Of a stretch of 64,000 nt of DNA, positions 25,561 through 35,983 are shown in pieces. Source of the DNA: Desmodus rotundus (taxonomy: Eukaryota > Chordata > Mammalia > Chiroptera > Phyllostomidae); assembly GCF_022682495.2 (NCBI RefSeq), contig NC_071387.1, positions 152,662,935-152,726,934 of the forward strand, read 5' to 3'. Each line of letters begins with the position of its first letter. Within the stretch, counting starts at the first letter, position 1. The notes below the pieces were generated by a model. It saw only the letters and a program-made list of their open reading frames with translations, had not been told where the DNA came from and did not search any database. The position numbers were made by a program, and so were the translations under genes.

Positions 25561-26334
25561 CTACTATTTGAGACTAAAGTGTTCATAGGTTTTCTGGTAG
25601 TCCCCAAGAGTGTGCAGGCAAGTGTAGAAGTCCTAATTTTTTCAGATGAAATACACATCAAATACAAACTAAACGATAATAGAGTTTAAAATATTTGTTT
25701 CCAACTTGTTGATTTGGAAATGCAAGTGGATTTGCACATAGAAATGCTATTATGATTTTATTTCCTAGGTCACAAAAATTTTAGAATTTTCTATGTAAAA
25801 CTTATGGGTCAAATTTGTTGTATTTTATATTTTACAAAGTACTCATTACTCTATTTCCATTTTATTGAGTATGTGCTCTGTACCATATAAAAACATTGTA
25901 CCATGATTATTAGGCATACATATTCTAACAGAAGAAACATGGAATTATGAAGGCATGATGTCCTATAAACACTTGCAATAATACACTTGTGTAGTATTCT
26001 AGGGGTGTAGAAAAGGGTATATATGTTCTGAATGGTAGATTTGGGGAAGACTTCAAATTATAAACTTTATTGATATTTAATATGGAACCTAAAAGATAAA
26101 TAGGATTTGACAGGTAGGCAAGAGAGGAAGAGATGTTCTTGTCTCCTGTTCCAAATATTTATGTAACCATGTGTAGTCTGTGACATACATATATTTTTTA
26201 TTGAACTATAACTGTTATAGAACAATTTCTCATTATTCTTGTGTGTCCCTTGAGAGTAGGATTATGATTTCTAATTTTTATTTGTCCAAAACTTGATTAG
26301 CACGGCATTAAAGAGTGTGAAAATTGTTCAGGTT
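25561..26334. other. Unique AT-rich sequence
   Basis: Nothing recognised. Confidence 0.4.
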
Positions 26335-26885
26335 GTAATATATGGTTGCAAATTCTTTAACATTTCTTAATGGAGAAGTAGGGTCAATTTTCCCTCCCTT
26401 TCAATCTGGATGGGCATGCAACTACTATGAATAATAGAATATTCTGGAAATGACACTGTAGGACTTCTGAGGCTATATATAAAAAGCCGTAAAACTTTTT
26501 TCTTATTCGCTAGAACAGAACACTTGTTCTCGGAGCCATGAGCTGCCATCTACAACATCTACAAAGTCTGACTAGCCAGAGGCAACCATGTTAAGAGGGT
26601 CCACTCAAGATTCCCAGCTGAGCCCTGCCTTCCATTCATCCCCAAAAGGTGCTATACATATGAGTGGAACCATCTTGGACTCTAATGGCCAGCCCAACCA
26701 TCAGCTGAATGTCACCAGGTGACCTCTGCCCCCATGCTGCATGGAAAAAAAGGAATCACCTCGCCAGTCCCTATTTAAATTCCTGACCCCCATCCAGTAT
26801 AATAAAGTGGTTGTTATTTCAAGCCACTAGTTATGAGATAATTTGTTACACAACACTACACAGCTGGAACAAACTTGAACAAACA
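26335..26885 (+). mobile_element. MLT1-type LTR (ERVL-MaLR)
   Basis: A solo LTR of the ancient MaLR group, colinear with MLT1 consensus features: tagaatattctggaaatgac, gacttctgaggctatatata, the accatcttggactctaatgg and ccagcccaaccatcagctga blocks, and the diagnostic 3' part with an AATAAA signal (agtataataaagtggttgtt) followed by caagccactagtt, atttgttacacaac and agctggaacaaac. Promoter and polyadenylation site of the original element are decayed. The minus-strand open frame at 26367-26549 is incidental. Confidence 0.75.
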
Positions 26886-27822
26886 TATCATGTTAAAAGT
26901 AATTGACTTTGCAGATTTCTTTAAGTAGAGGCTTATTCCTCTCTTTCTTCCACTAGCATTGTTAGTGAATGAACAAAGATGGAATTAAAGATAGGGGCTT
27001 TAACATTAAATAAATAAACACACAAAAATGAGTAAATTGTGATAAACACTGTTAAGTAATTAAAATAATGTTTTGAAAAAAATATTGGGAGAATCTACTC
27101 CAGATTAGGTGCTCAAGGAAGATTTCTCTTCAGAAGTGAAATGAAGGATGAGAAGAAGCAGGCAGGAGAAAATTTAAAAAGTGAACTTTCTAGGAAGAAA
27201 GAAGAGCTATGTGGTGAATCCATGAAACAAAAAGTTTGGAATATTCTAGAAACTTGTTTCTATTCAAGAAACAAGTAGAGCAGCTTCAAGAGCCAAATTA
27301 TAGAGGAATATTCCCATTAAAGAGTTTAGATTTAATCCCAAATTCAATGGAAAATTATATAAATTCTTTATAGATATTTCTATTTATATTATAAAATAGC
27401 AGACCTCTTTCCACTATATTATATTTATGATACTAATACAGAATTGAACTTTCTATTTTTCTTTATAGAAATTAATTTTGAATTTTTCTAAGACCAAGGA
27501 CATGTTTTTAACAGAAAGAATAATGCCACTTTTTCCTACAATTTGTCCCAAAATAGTAACTCGTAGGCAGCCTCTAGAAGTTCTGGTGGCACAAGGAGTT
27601 CGTGGAGAAAGAAAAGGGCTCAAGGGGAACACAGAGTTGAGTTTCCATCTGTTCCCAACATTAGAGAAAAAAGTACATTTTCAGTGGTGATGGGCTGAAA
27701 CTGTACTTCTCATGGCAGTTATGAAATTTAAGTAAAATAATCCATATATTTCATTCATGACATTGTAAAGTTTTAATGGGCTAGTTATTATTGTTTTATT
27801 TGAGATGTAAAATTTTGGTGAG
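26886..27822. other. Unique AT-rich sequence
   Basis: Between the MLT1-type LTR and the first half-L1. No repeat or exon recognised. A plus-strand open frame at 27478-27690 has no recognisable similarity. Confidence 0.4.
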
Positions 27823-27836
27823 TCAACTTTTCTTTT
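27823..27836. repeat. Target-site duplication of half-L1 copy 1, left
   Basis: The 14 bases tcaacttttctttt match 13 of 14 with 29677-29690 (tcaacttttctctt). This marks a target-primed insertion of the intervening element. Confidence 0.85.
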
Positions 27837-28216
27837 TTTTTTTTTCTTTTTTTAATATATTTATTGATTATGCTATTACAGTTGTCCCATTTCCCCCCCC
27901 ACTCCACTCCATCCTGCCCACCCCCCTCCCTCCCACATTCCCCCCCTATAGTTCATGTCCATAGGTCATACTTATAAGTTCTTTGGCTTCTACATTTCCT
28001 ACACTATTTTTACCCTCCCCCTGTCTATTTTCCACCTATCATCTATGCTACTTATTCTCTGTACCTTCCCCCCCTCTCCCCCTCCCACTCCCTTAATGAC
28101 AACCCTCATATTCTAGTTGTTTGCCTAGTTTGCTCTCGTTTTTGTTTTATGTGTGGCCGTTAATAACTGTGAGTTTGCTGTCGTTTTTACTGTTCCTATT
28201 TTTGATCTTCTTTTTC

Positions 28217-28915
28217 TTAGGTAACTCCCTTTAACATTTCATATAATAAGGGCTTGGTGATGATGAACTTCTTTAACTTGACCTTATCTGAGAAGCACTT
28301 TATCTTCCCTTCCATTCTAAGTGATAGCTTTGCTGGATACAGTAATCTTGGATGTAGGTCCTTGCGTTTAATCTTGGGTAATGTAATTATGATGTGCCTT
28401 GGCGTGTTCCTCCTTGGGTCCAGCTTCTTTGGGACTCTCTGAGCTTCCTGGACTTCCTGGAAGTCTATTTCCTTTGCCAGATTAGGGAAGTTCTCCTTCA
28501 TTATTTGTTCAAATAAGTTTTCAATTTTTTGTTCTTCCTCTTCTCCTTCTGGCACCCCTATAATTCTGATGTTGGAACCTTTCAAGGCGTCCGGGAGGTT
28601 CCTAAGCCTCTCCTCATTTTTCCAAGTTCTTGTTTCTTCATTCTTTTCTGGTTGGATGTTTGTTTCTTCCTTCTGGTCCACACTACTGATTTGAGTCCCA
28701 GTTTCCTTCTCATCACTATTAGTTCCCTGTACATTTTCCTTTGTTTCTCTTAGCATAGGCTTCATTTTTTCATCTGTTTTTCGAATAGATTCAACCAAGT
28801 CTGTGAGCATATTGATAACCAGTGCTTTGAACTGTGCATCCGATAGGTTGGCTATCTCTTCCTCGCTTAGTTGTATTTTTTCTGGAGCTTTGAAGAGTTC
28901 TGTCATTTGGGCCAT
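28217..28915 (-). CDS. L1/HAL1 ORF1 protein, internally deleted, 232 aa
   Basis: An ORF1p-family RNA-binding protein, which in L1 elements coats the element RNA and acts as a nucleic-acid chaperone. Visible parts: an N-terminal region with NLSDAQFKALVI near residue 23, a short charged linker rich in E and K in place of a long coiled coil (about 40-105), an RRM-type block starting at IRIIGVPEGE (about 115) and including FPNLAKEI and AQRVPKKLDP, and the end of the C-terminal domain (LLYPAKLS, IITKPLLYEML). About 47 residues are missing between ITLPKIK and KDLHP when compared with copy 2; the loss is in frame and removes the start of the C-terminal domain. The start ATG is the one shared with copy 2. 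RNA binding is probably impaired. This is the longest open frame in the window. Confidence 0.85.
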   Translation of the reverse strand: MAQMTELFKAPEKIQLSEEEIANLSDAQFKALVINMLTDLVESIRKTDEKMKPMLRETKENVQGTNSDEKETGTQISSVDQKEETNIQPEKNEETRTWKNEERLRNLPDALKGSNIRIIGVPEGEEEEQKIENLFEQIMKENFPNLAKEIDFQEVQEAQRVPKKLDPRRNTPRHIIITLPKIKRKDLHPRLLYPAKLSLRMEGKIKCFSDKVKLKKFIITKPLLYEMLKGVT

Positions 28916-29676
28916 TTTTTTTTTGTTTGTTTGTCTGTCTTGGCGTCTGTTACTTTAAGGGGCGGAGCCTTAGGTTTTCACCGGGGCGGGGTAATGCTGG
29001 TCGCTGCGCTGTGACGCTGTATGTGGGGGAGGGGCCGAGTGGGAGCAATGGCGCCCGCCTCACTCTCCTCCGGATTTCAATCTTTCACTCCTCTACCCAC
29101 AATCAAACTGGGCCCCTCTGGTGCTGGTTCCCGAGTGGGTGGGCCTGTGCACACTCTAGGCCCCTGTGGGTCTCTCCAACAACCTCTCCTGTGAGGCTGG
29201 GAGTCTCTCCTGCTGCCGCCCCAACCCCCACGGGCGTTTTCAATCAGAGGTTTAAGGCTTTATTTCCCCGAGCTGGAGCCCTGGGTTACGTGGTCTGCTT
29301 CGCTCCCCGCCGTTCCTCCGGTTTATCTGTGGGCGAATGTGGGGCCACAGGGTGCTACCCGCCACTCTGCCTGCCCCGTTCTCCGCCACTCTGAGTCCGG
29401 CCCTCTAGGTTTATCTGTGCAAATGTGGGGCCGCAGGGTCTGCTAGTGCTCAGACTGCCTGCGCCATTTGTCCCACACTCCGCCAGTCTCAGTCCCACCA
29501 CAGCCACATGAGTCCTCTCCACCCCGGTGCCCGTCTCCGCCCCTCCTACCAGTCTGGATGAATGTTTATTTTCTATTTCCTTGGTGTTGGTCCCCCTTGC
29601 TGTTCGATTCTCTGTCAGTTCTGGTTGTGCGAGGAGGCGCAGTGTGTCTACCTACGCCGCCATCTTGGTTCTCCCC
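28916..29676 (-). promoter_or_regulatory. Half-L1 5' UTR/internal promoter with YY1-like start
   Basis: GC-rich and CpG-bearing, unlike the AT-rich surroundings. The sense-strand start (plus-strand gccgccatcttggttctccc, 29657-29676) matches the YY1 core that human L1 also carries at its 5' end, where it sets the transcription start. Two tandem units with an 88-bp period begin with gtttatctgtg at 29321 and at 29409. By analogy with L1 this region should act as an internal RNA polymerase II promoter. Activity is inferred. Confidence 0.65.
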
Positions 29677-29690
29677 TCAACTTTTCTCTT

Positions 29691-30454
29691 GAAACAATAT
29701 AATGGATGCTTGCGAGGTGAGCATTCGCATGTCTGGTGTTAATCGTCAGTAGTACCCATTTAGTTAGAGAGGCTAACTTTTCTACGTCTGTGTGATATAC
29801 CAGAATGTCTCTGAATGGAGCCATTATTTTGAGGCCAATCTAGTTAACTAATTTTATAACTAAACTCAAATGATAAGCCAAGAAAAAAATTGTATTGTTT
29901 CAAAAGGAAGTTCTTGCTGATTCTTCACATTCCTCACAGTACAGTGAGACCATGTAGGATCCCCACGAACAAATCTGGGTAGTTAATCTAATCTAATAAA
30001 ACCAAAGAAGTATAGACTCTTTCATTTTCTTTTTCACCTGTATGTGTCACAGGTATTAGAACATGGCCAGTTATTCCCCAAATCAGTTTTCTTTTCATTC
30101 TGCATCCCATCTCTTCTCCCATGTGCATCTGGATGCAGAAGCTCCTGCAGAGGACTGTGAGGGGCAAGGGAGAGCCGTGAAGTAAAGGCAGCGTGCTTCC
30201 CTATATCATCATGTGAGAGCTCCCCTGACAAAACAGGCACTGAGCTGTCATGTGAGCAAGGGATAAACATCTGTCTCACTGAGTCATTCATTGAGATTTT
30301 TGAGTTCAAAAATTTTTGAGCTTTAACTATTGGAGTAATTTGAATAACATACTATATATACTCCACACAACCCAGAAAATGTCCTTTGCTCAATAGATAA
30401 GCATATTATTTTTAAAAAAATTATTAAAAATTATACCTTTTCTTACAAAGAAGT
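29691..30454. other. Unique sequence between half-L1 copy 1 and L1
   Basis: No repeat family recognised. A minus-strand open frame at 30034-30309 has no recognisable similarity and no supporting signals. Confidence 0.4.
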
Positions 30455-30865
30455 TCTTCTTTTTAGTGTTGTTTAATTACAGTTGTCACCCTTCATCCTC
30501 CATCACTCTCCCCTGCCTAACCACCCCCACTTCCCACATTCAGTCCTCCCCCATGTTGTCTTTGACCATGGGTCCTTTATACATGTTCCTTGATGACCCT
30601 TCCACTTCTTTTCTCCGCTATCACTCTCCTCCCTCCTCTCTGGTTTCTGTCAGTTTTTCCTTTATTTCAGTGTCTCTGGTTCTATTTTGGTTGCTTGTTT
30701 GTGTTGTTGATTAGATTCCACTTATATATGAGATCGTATGGTATTTGTCTTTCACCACCTGGCTTATTTCCCTTAGTATAATGCCCTCCAGTTCCATGCT
30801 GTCACACAGGGTAGGATTTCTTTCTTTGTTTCTGCTGCATAGTATTCCATTGTGGAAATGTACCA

Positions 30866-31954
30866 CTATTTTTTGATCCACTCATTGACTAATGGCCACT
30901 TAGGCTGTTTCCAGCACTTGGCTATTATAAATAATGCTGCTGTGAACATTGGGGTGCATAGGTTCTTTTCAACTGGTATTTTAGGATTCTTAGGGTATAC
31001 TACCTGCAGTGAAGTTACTGGGTCAAAGGTAGTTCCATTTTTATTTTTTTGAGGCAATTCCATACTGTTTTCCACAGTGGCTGTACCAGTCTGCATTCCC
31101 ACTAACAGTGCACTAGGGTTCCCTTTTCTCCATATCCTTTTCTCCAGTACTTGCCAGTATTTGTTTTTGATGGCCATTCTGACTTGTGTGAAGTGGTATC
31201 TCATTGTGATTTTAGTTTGCATCTCTCTGATGATGGCTAATGATGCTGAGCATCCTGTCATATGTCTCTGGGCCCTCTTGTCTGTCCTCCTTGGAGAAGT
31301 GTCAGTTCAGGTCCTTTGCCCATTTTTAGATTGGATTGTTTGTCTTCCTGGTGTGGAGCTAGTGAGTTCTTTATATATTTGGGAGATCAAGCCCCTGACT
31401 GAGGTATCATTGACAAAAATGTTTTCACATACTGTTAGAACCCTTTTCATTTTGATGATGTTTTCTTTAGCCATACAGACGCTTTTTGTTTTGTTGTAGT
31501 CCTATTTGTTTATTCTTTCCTTTATGTCCCTTGCTCTAGGGGACATATCCATGAAAATATTCCTACATGGAATAACTGAAATTTTCCTGACTATGTTCTC
31601 ACCTAGGACTTTTACGGTGTCACAACTTATATTTAAGTCTTTTATCCATCTTGAATTTATTTTTGTGTATGGTGTAAGTTGGTGGTCTAATTTCATTTTT
31701 TTGCATGTAGCTGTCTAGGTCTCCTAGCACCATTTGTTGAAGAGGCTATTTTTGCTCCATTTTATAATTCTGCTCCCTTTGTTGAATATTAATTGACCAT
31801 AGAGACATGGGTTTATTTCTGGGCTCTCTGTTCCATTCCATTGTTCTGTGTGTCTGTTCTTATGCCAGTACCAGACTGTTTTGATTATAGTGACCTTGTA
31901 GTATAGTTTGATGTCAGGTATTGTGATCCCTCCTACTTTATTCTTCTGTCTCAA
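30866..31954 (-). pseudogene. L1 ORF2 C-terminal remnants in broken frames
   Basis: Continues ORF2 downstream of the reverse transcriptase fragment in at least three separate open pieces: 31724-31954 (contains [23 protein letters not shown]), 31502-31696 (contains YTKINSRWIKDLNISCDTVK and ERINK) and 30866-31261 (contains NPKIPVEKNLCTPMFTAALF). These match the conserved C-terminal order of mammalian L1 ORF2p. Stops and frameshifts separate them, so no ORF2p is made. Confidence 0.75.
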
Positions 31955-32287
31955 AATTGCAGAGGCTATTCAGGCTCCTTTATAGTTCCATATAAATTTT
32001 TGAAATATTTGTTCTACATCTGTGAAATGTCATTGGTCTTTTAATAGGGATTGCATTGAATCTATACATTGCTTTGGGTAATATGGACATTTTGATGATG
32101 ATAATTCTTCCCTCCATGAACATGGTATATAATTCTATTTATTTGTGTCTTCCTTAACTTTTTTCTTTAGCATTGTGTGGTTTTTTGAGTACAGATCTTT
32201 TTACCTCCTTGATTAGGTTTATTTCTAGGCCCTTTATTTTTCTTGTTGCTATAACAAATGGTATTTTTTTTCTAACTTATGTTTCTG

Positions 32288-32821
32288 CTATTTCATTGTT
32301 AGTATACAAAATGCCTTTGATTTCTGAATATTGACTTTGTGTCCTGCCACTTTGCCAAATTCACTTATCAGGTCAAGTAGTTTTTTTGTGGAGTCTATAG
32401 GGTTTTCTATGTACACTATCATGTCATCTGCAAACAGTAACAGTTTTACTTCCTCCTTTGCAATTTGGATGTCTTTATTTGTTTTTCTTGCCTGATCATT
32501 GTGTCTAGAACCGAATCCTATGTTGAATAGAAGTGGTGAAAGTGGACACCATTGTCTTCTTCCTGATTTTAGTGGGGAAGCTTTCAGATTTTGCCCATTG
32601 AGTATGATGTTGGCTGTAGGTCTCTCATATATGCCCTTTATTATGTTGAGGAATGCTCCCTCTACTCCCACTTTACTGAATGTTTTTATCATAAGTGGGT
32701 GCTGTACCTTATCAAGTGCTTTTTCTGCATCTATTGATATGATCATGTGATTTTTGTCTTTCCTTTTGTTTATATGATGTATTACATTTATTGATTTGTG
32801 AATAATGTACCATCCTTGCAT
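32288..32821 (-). pseudogene. L1 ORF2 reverse transcriptase fragment
   Basis: A 177-residue open segment of ORF2p. It includes the palm motif block near [14 protein letters not shown] (around residues 29-42), a degenerate form of the conserved PLSPLLF block, and the catalytic FADDM motif near residue 130, followed by NIQKSKAF. In L1, ORF2p copies element RNA into DNA at a nicked target. Here the endonuclease and the first part of the reverse transcriptase are absent by truncation. A stretch after PLSPLLFNI reads GFGSRHNDQ where relatives have a longer helix, which points to a small compensated frameshift or deletion. Confidence 0.8.
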
Positions 32822-32828
32822 CCCTGGG

Positions 32829-33859
32829 TTTGACTTTGACTTTTGACTTTAGATTTTGACTTTATTGGAGACAGCATGACTGACACAGAAACACACAGCC
32901 TGGTGGTGCTTTAAACTTGCTGAGGTGAGAACTGGGCCTAGGTGGCTTCTAGAATGCCCCACATGGGGGCTGAGAAAAATGCTTGAGGGTGGAGTAGACT
33001 ACACCTCATCTTTAGGAATATCCCCTTGAGGAACTGAGAAATCTGCTGAAAGATTCAGTTAGGACAGATCTGGTTCTTGCAAAAGGCTTGACAAGTAGCC
33101 AAGAAAACTGCTGGAGGGTGTTGGTGGTCTGATCCCTACAAAAGGTCTTTTTTGTTTTTTAATTTGTATTCCTCCAGTCCCTCTTCTAGCAAAGCCTCCT
33201 GAAGAGTGAGCTGGCAAAGGAGAAATTTTTGCAGGGTTCAGATACAGTATTACAAAGCAGGGCAAAGAAAAATGGAGTTGGAGCAGAGAAGCATTAATAT
33301 GATAACTGGCACAGGGAATCAGAGAATAACAACAAAGTCCCCATATTCCATTAGCTCAGAAATTACTTGGACCAAGATAAAAAAGTAAATATTTATAATA
33401 GATTTGAATAAGTGCTATGATAGAAGCACATAAAATGTTCATAGGAATATAGAGAGATTATAGAGAAGATCACTTAATCTATCCTAGGGAAATGGAAGAA
33501 TGATCATGGAAGAACTGGCACTCTGGCTGAGTTTCACGGAATGAGTATGCATTAGCTGGATAGGCACGGGTGAAGAGGAGAAAACTTCCAGATTCAGGAA
33601 GCAGTGAGAACAAAGGCTGAGAGTAAGCAAGAGCTCTGTTCACAGCATGCATTATCACTTGTATACATTTCGAACTATGGCAAAAATGACTCTAATAGGT
33701 AAGCACGGGCTGGATCACTAATCAGTCATTTTTGTTTTTTAAATGTTATTTGAGGAAGCTTGAATTTTATTCTGAAGGCATCAGAGTATAACTGAAGGAT
33801 TGGAAACAGCTGGTGAAGGGGGAATGTCAAGACTAAAATCACAGAACTGAAAATCCATT
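32829..33859. other. Unclassified sequence
   Basis: Starts with TTTGAC-type short repeats (32829-32862). From about 32970 to 33120 three loosely similar phrases recur (gagaaaaatgcttgagggtg, gaaaactgctggagggtg, gagaaatctgctgaaag), which may be a decayed tandem repeat. No transposon family or exon assigned. Confidence 0.35.
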
Positions 33860-34005
33860 GCCAGGGTGAACTCCATGTAAATTCTGCAAAGATTCATGTC
33901 CATCTATGTTCACTGGTGAAGCCAAATGCCTATAAGAGTACCTGGTACATAGCATAGGCTCAAAATCCATTTGCTGAATAAATGAATAAATGAATGAATA
34001 AGAGT
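33860..34005 (+). mobile_element. L2 or MIR 3' tail, diverged
   Basis: The acctggtacatagcataggc phrase followed by ctgaataaatgaataaatga matches the shared L2/MIR 'cctggcacatagtaggtgctcaataaat' end. It ends in a GAATAAAT-type short repeat. Short and tentative. Confidence 0.45.
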
Positions 34006-34643
34006 TCATTTCAAAGATGGTGACTTACCTGACTTTAGTTGTGGAAGTTTAGAAGCCAGGTGAATATTAATATCTAGCTCAAGAGAGAGTTCTGCAAGAA
34101 GAATTTGAGGTCTTGAGTCTAGATAAAAATCACTTAAGGAAAGTATAATAGAATGATATGAAAGCTGATTATGATAGAACTTAAGAAATATCAATAGTTA
34201 AGACAGGAGTAGAGAAAAAGGAGTTGGGAATAAGATTGAAAAGTAACCAAAGATTTTGGAGAAGATCTTGAAAGAGAGGTAATTTGAAGAAAAGGGAGAA
34301 AGTAATTTGAAGAAAGGATCAAGAATGAAGCAGCAGTCAATGGTTTCAAATGCATCATAAGAGTCAAGTAAGATAGAAAAAAACATGTTAGTATCTTTTT
34401 ATCTGGCTTTCTCTCCTAAACCTATAATATAACCTATATGTTGCTATCTGCTGAGCCTTAGTAAAGTCTAGCTCTAATAAGTTAACTCCCTTTTTAAAAA
34501 CTTTCACTGATTCTCCATTTCCCCCAAATCAACTTTAAGAACAATCAACTAGGTACCATCCTGTGCACAGGTAACCTCTACTTTGAACCCCATTTCATTG
34601 CACTGAGACTTATGACATTCAGTGTTTTAAAAATATTTATGCA
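34006..34643. other. Mostly unique, possible L2 piece at the right
   Basis: About 34410-34640 has the pyrimidine-rich style of L2 3' sequence (aactttcactgattctccat). The rest is purine-rich and unassigned. Confidence 0.35.
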
Positions 34644-34858
34644 GCCCTGTCTGTGCTGCTCAGTTGGTTGGAGCATTTATCCCATATACCAAGAGATTGT
34701 GTTCAGTTCCTCAGTTCCTGTTCAGGACACATACCTAGTTTGTGGGTTTGATCCCCAGTTGAAGTGCATATGAGAGGTAACCAATCAATATTTCTTTCTC
34801 TCTACCCCCCTCCTTTTGTCTCTCTCTCAAATCAATAAACATATCCTTGGGTAACTTT
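34644..34858 (+). mobile_element. VES SINE (bat tRNA-derived)
   Basis: Begins with a tRNA-derived head, gccctgtctgtgctgctcag followed by ttggttggagcatt (A-box region), then the B-box region gtgggtttgatccccagt, and ends with the VES-type 3' part: caatcaatatttctttctct, a CT-rich stretch and atcaataaacatatccttgg. VES SINEs are transcribed by RNA polymerase III and moved by L1. This family indicates a bat host. Confidence 0.85.
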
Positions 34859-35849
34859 CCTGAGAGCAAGAGCTGCTTCTTAATCTTTGTATCTCTGCAG
34901 ATTTAGCATGATGCTTACTTTTAAAAAATGTATTAAACATTCTAAAAACTCAGCTAGATTGTCTTTCTTGCTAATTTTATTTTTTAACATTAAAGCTTAT
35001 ACATTATATATGACATTATAATTTTGTCTGCTCAGTGGACTTAAAATTCCTTTCCAAATTACTATTACATGGAAAACTGGAATCTCTAACCAGTGCTGTA
35101 TGCCTGACAAGAGAGTGAAATGCTTTTACCACACTGTACCACATTAAGGATGAAAAGACACCTACATTTTTTTTAATTGAATTGGTTTGAACTGATATCA
35201 GCTTTGGACATGATTGCCAATTGTGTTGGTAGAACTCTTTGCTTGGTCTTATTATACATTTAAAAAACACTATGATTTGGATAATGATTTAGAAAGTAAG
35301 GGTGGGGGCTATAGTGAGGGAGGGATAATAAATTGTAGATGACAGAATTAGGATTTTGAATGATACTGACAGGTTGAAGTGATGTGTTAAAATAAATGAG
35401 TTGAAATTCAGCGGGGAGAATTCTGGAGGATGCATTAGTGCAGGGAGGCACAAAAGGTGAAAGGGCAGTTAGGCTGGTTTTAAACAGTCCAGAAGAGAAG
35501 AAATGAGGACTTGAACTTTGTTAATGGGAATGGATGTGAGTGACACAGAGCATTTAGGATCTACATACCTTGACAAGTGAATGGATGCAATGATGAGGAA
35601 GAGAGATTCAAATAGGTCTTTAAATACTTGAACCTGAGTAACCTAGAAAAGGTGAAGATACTGGCAGAGACAGAGAGGTCAGAAGGAGGGCCTGGGTGGG
35701 GAGTGGAGTAAAAGGAAACACAGTGATTTCAACTATGGGTGTGCAAGTTATCCAAGTGGACATAACACCATTTCTCTTTGAGAACTGGGACACTTGATTA
35801 GTCACAACTCTTTATTTTCAGCGTGGTATTGAACCCATCTCCATAGTTT
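34859..35849. other. Unique sequence
   Basis: No repeat family or exon recognised. Confidence 0.4.
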
Positions 35850-35983
35850 CAAGCAAATGCTTTGTGCCAAAAACAAAACTGAGTGCTTTGTATGCATCAT
35901 CTTACTTAATTGTCATAACTTTCCCTGAAAGTTCATTTATAGCTGAAGAAACCAATGCTGGCAACTAAAAAAAAAAAAAAAAA
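35850..35983 (+). mobile_element. MIR SINE fragment plus A tract
   Basis: tgctttgtgccaaaaacaaa, actgagtgctttgtatgcat and cttacttaattgtcataact follow the MIR core, ending with gctgaagaaacc. A run of 17 A at 35967-35983 follows; whether the A tract is part of the insertion is unclear. Confidence 0.6.

Larger units (their letters stand above)
27837..29676 (-). mobile_element. Full-length half-L1 (HAL1-like), copy 1
   Basis: An L1-derived non-LTR element on the minus strand that contains only ORF1. On the sense strand: 5' UTR (29676 down to 28916) opening with a gggagaaccaagatggcgg motif, ORF1 (28915-28217), then about 380 bp of 3' UTR with several G runs, ending in an A-rich tail. The ORF1 stop is followed directly by 3' UTR; there is no ORF2 and no room for one. 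Intact L1s are about 6 kb, while this is about 1.84 kb with a near-perfect target duplication at both ends, so it is a complete insertion and not a truncated L1. Mammalian half-L1 elements with this layout are known as HAL1. It shares its structure with copy 2 at 38318-40251. Confidence 0.88.
30455..32828 (-). mobile_element. 5'-truncated L1 with ORF2 remnant
   Basis: About 2.4 kb of L1 on the minus strand. The left end is the 3' UTR with an attacagttgtc motif; next come the ORF2 C-terminal region (landmarks atgagatcgtatggtatttg and ctattataaataatgctgct on the plus strand) and, at the right end, the reverse transcriptase region. Truncation falls inside the reverse transcriptase domain at about 32828. 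No target duplication was found, so the ends may have eroded. The right edge adjoins a short TTTGAC-type repeat. Confidence 0.85.

Noticed and set aside
28254..28753. Plus-strand open frames opposite ORF1
   Set aside because: Shadows of the minus-strand L1 ORF1; no independent support.
30034..30309. 91-codon minus-strand open frame
   Set aside because: No recognisable domain and no exon-like borders.
32970..33120. Possible decayed tandem repeat or LTR
   Set aside because: The recurring phrases are too short and diverged to define a unit or ends, so it was left as unclassified sequence.
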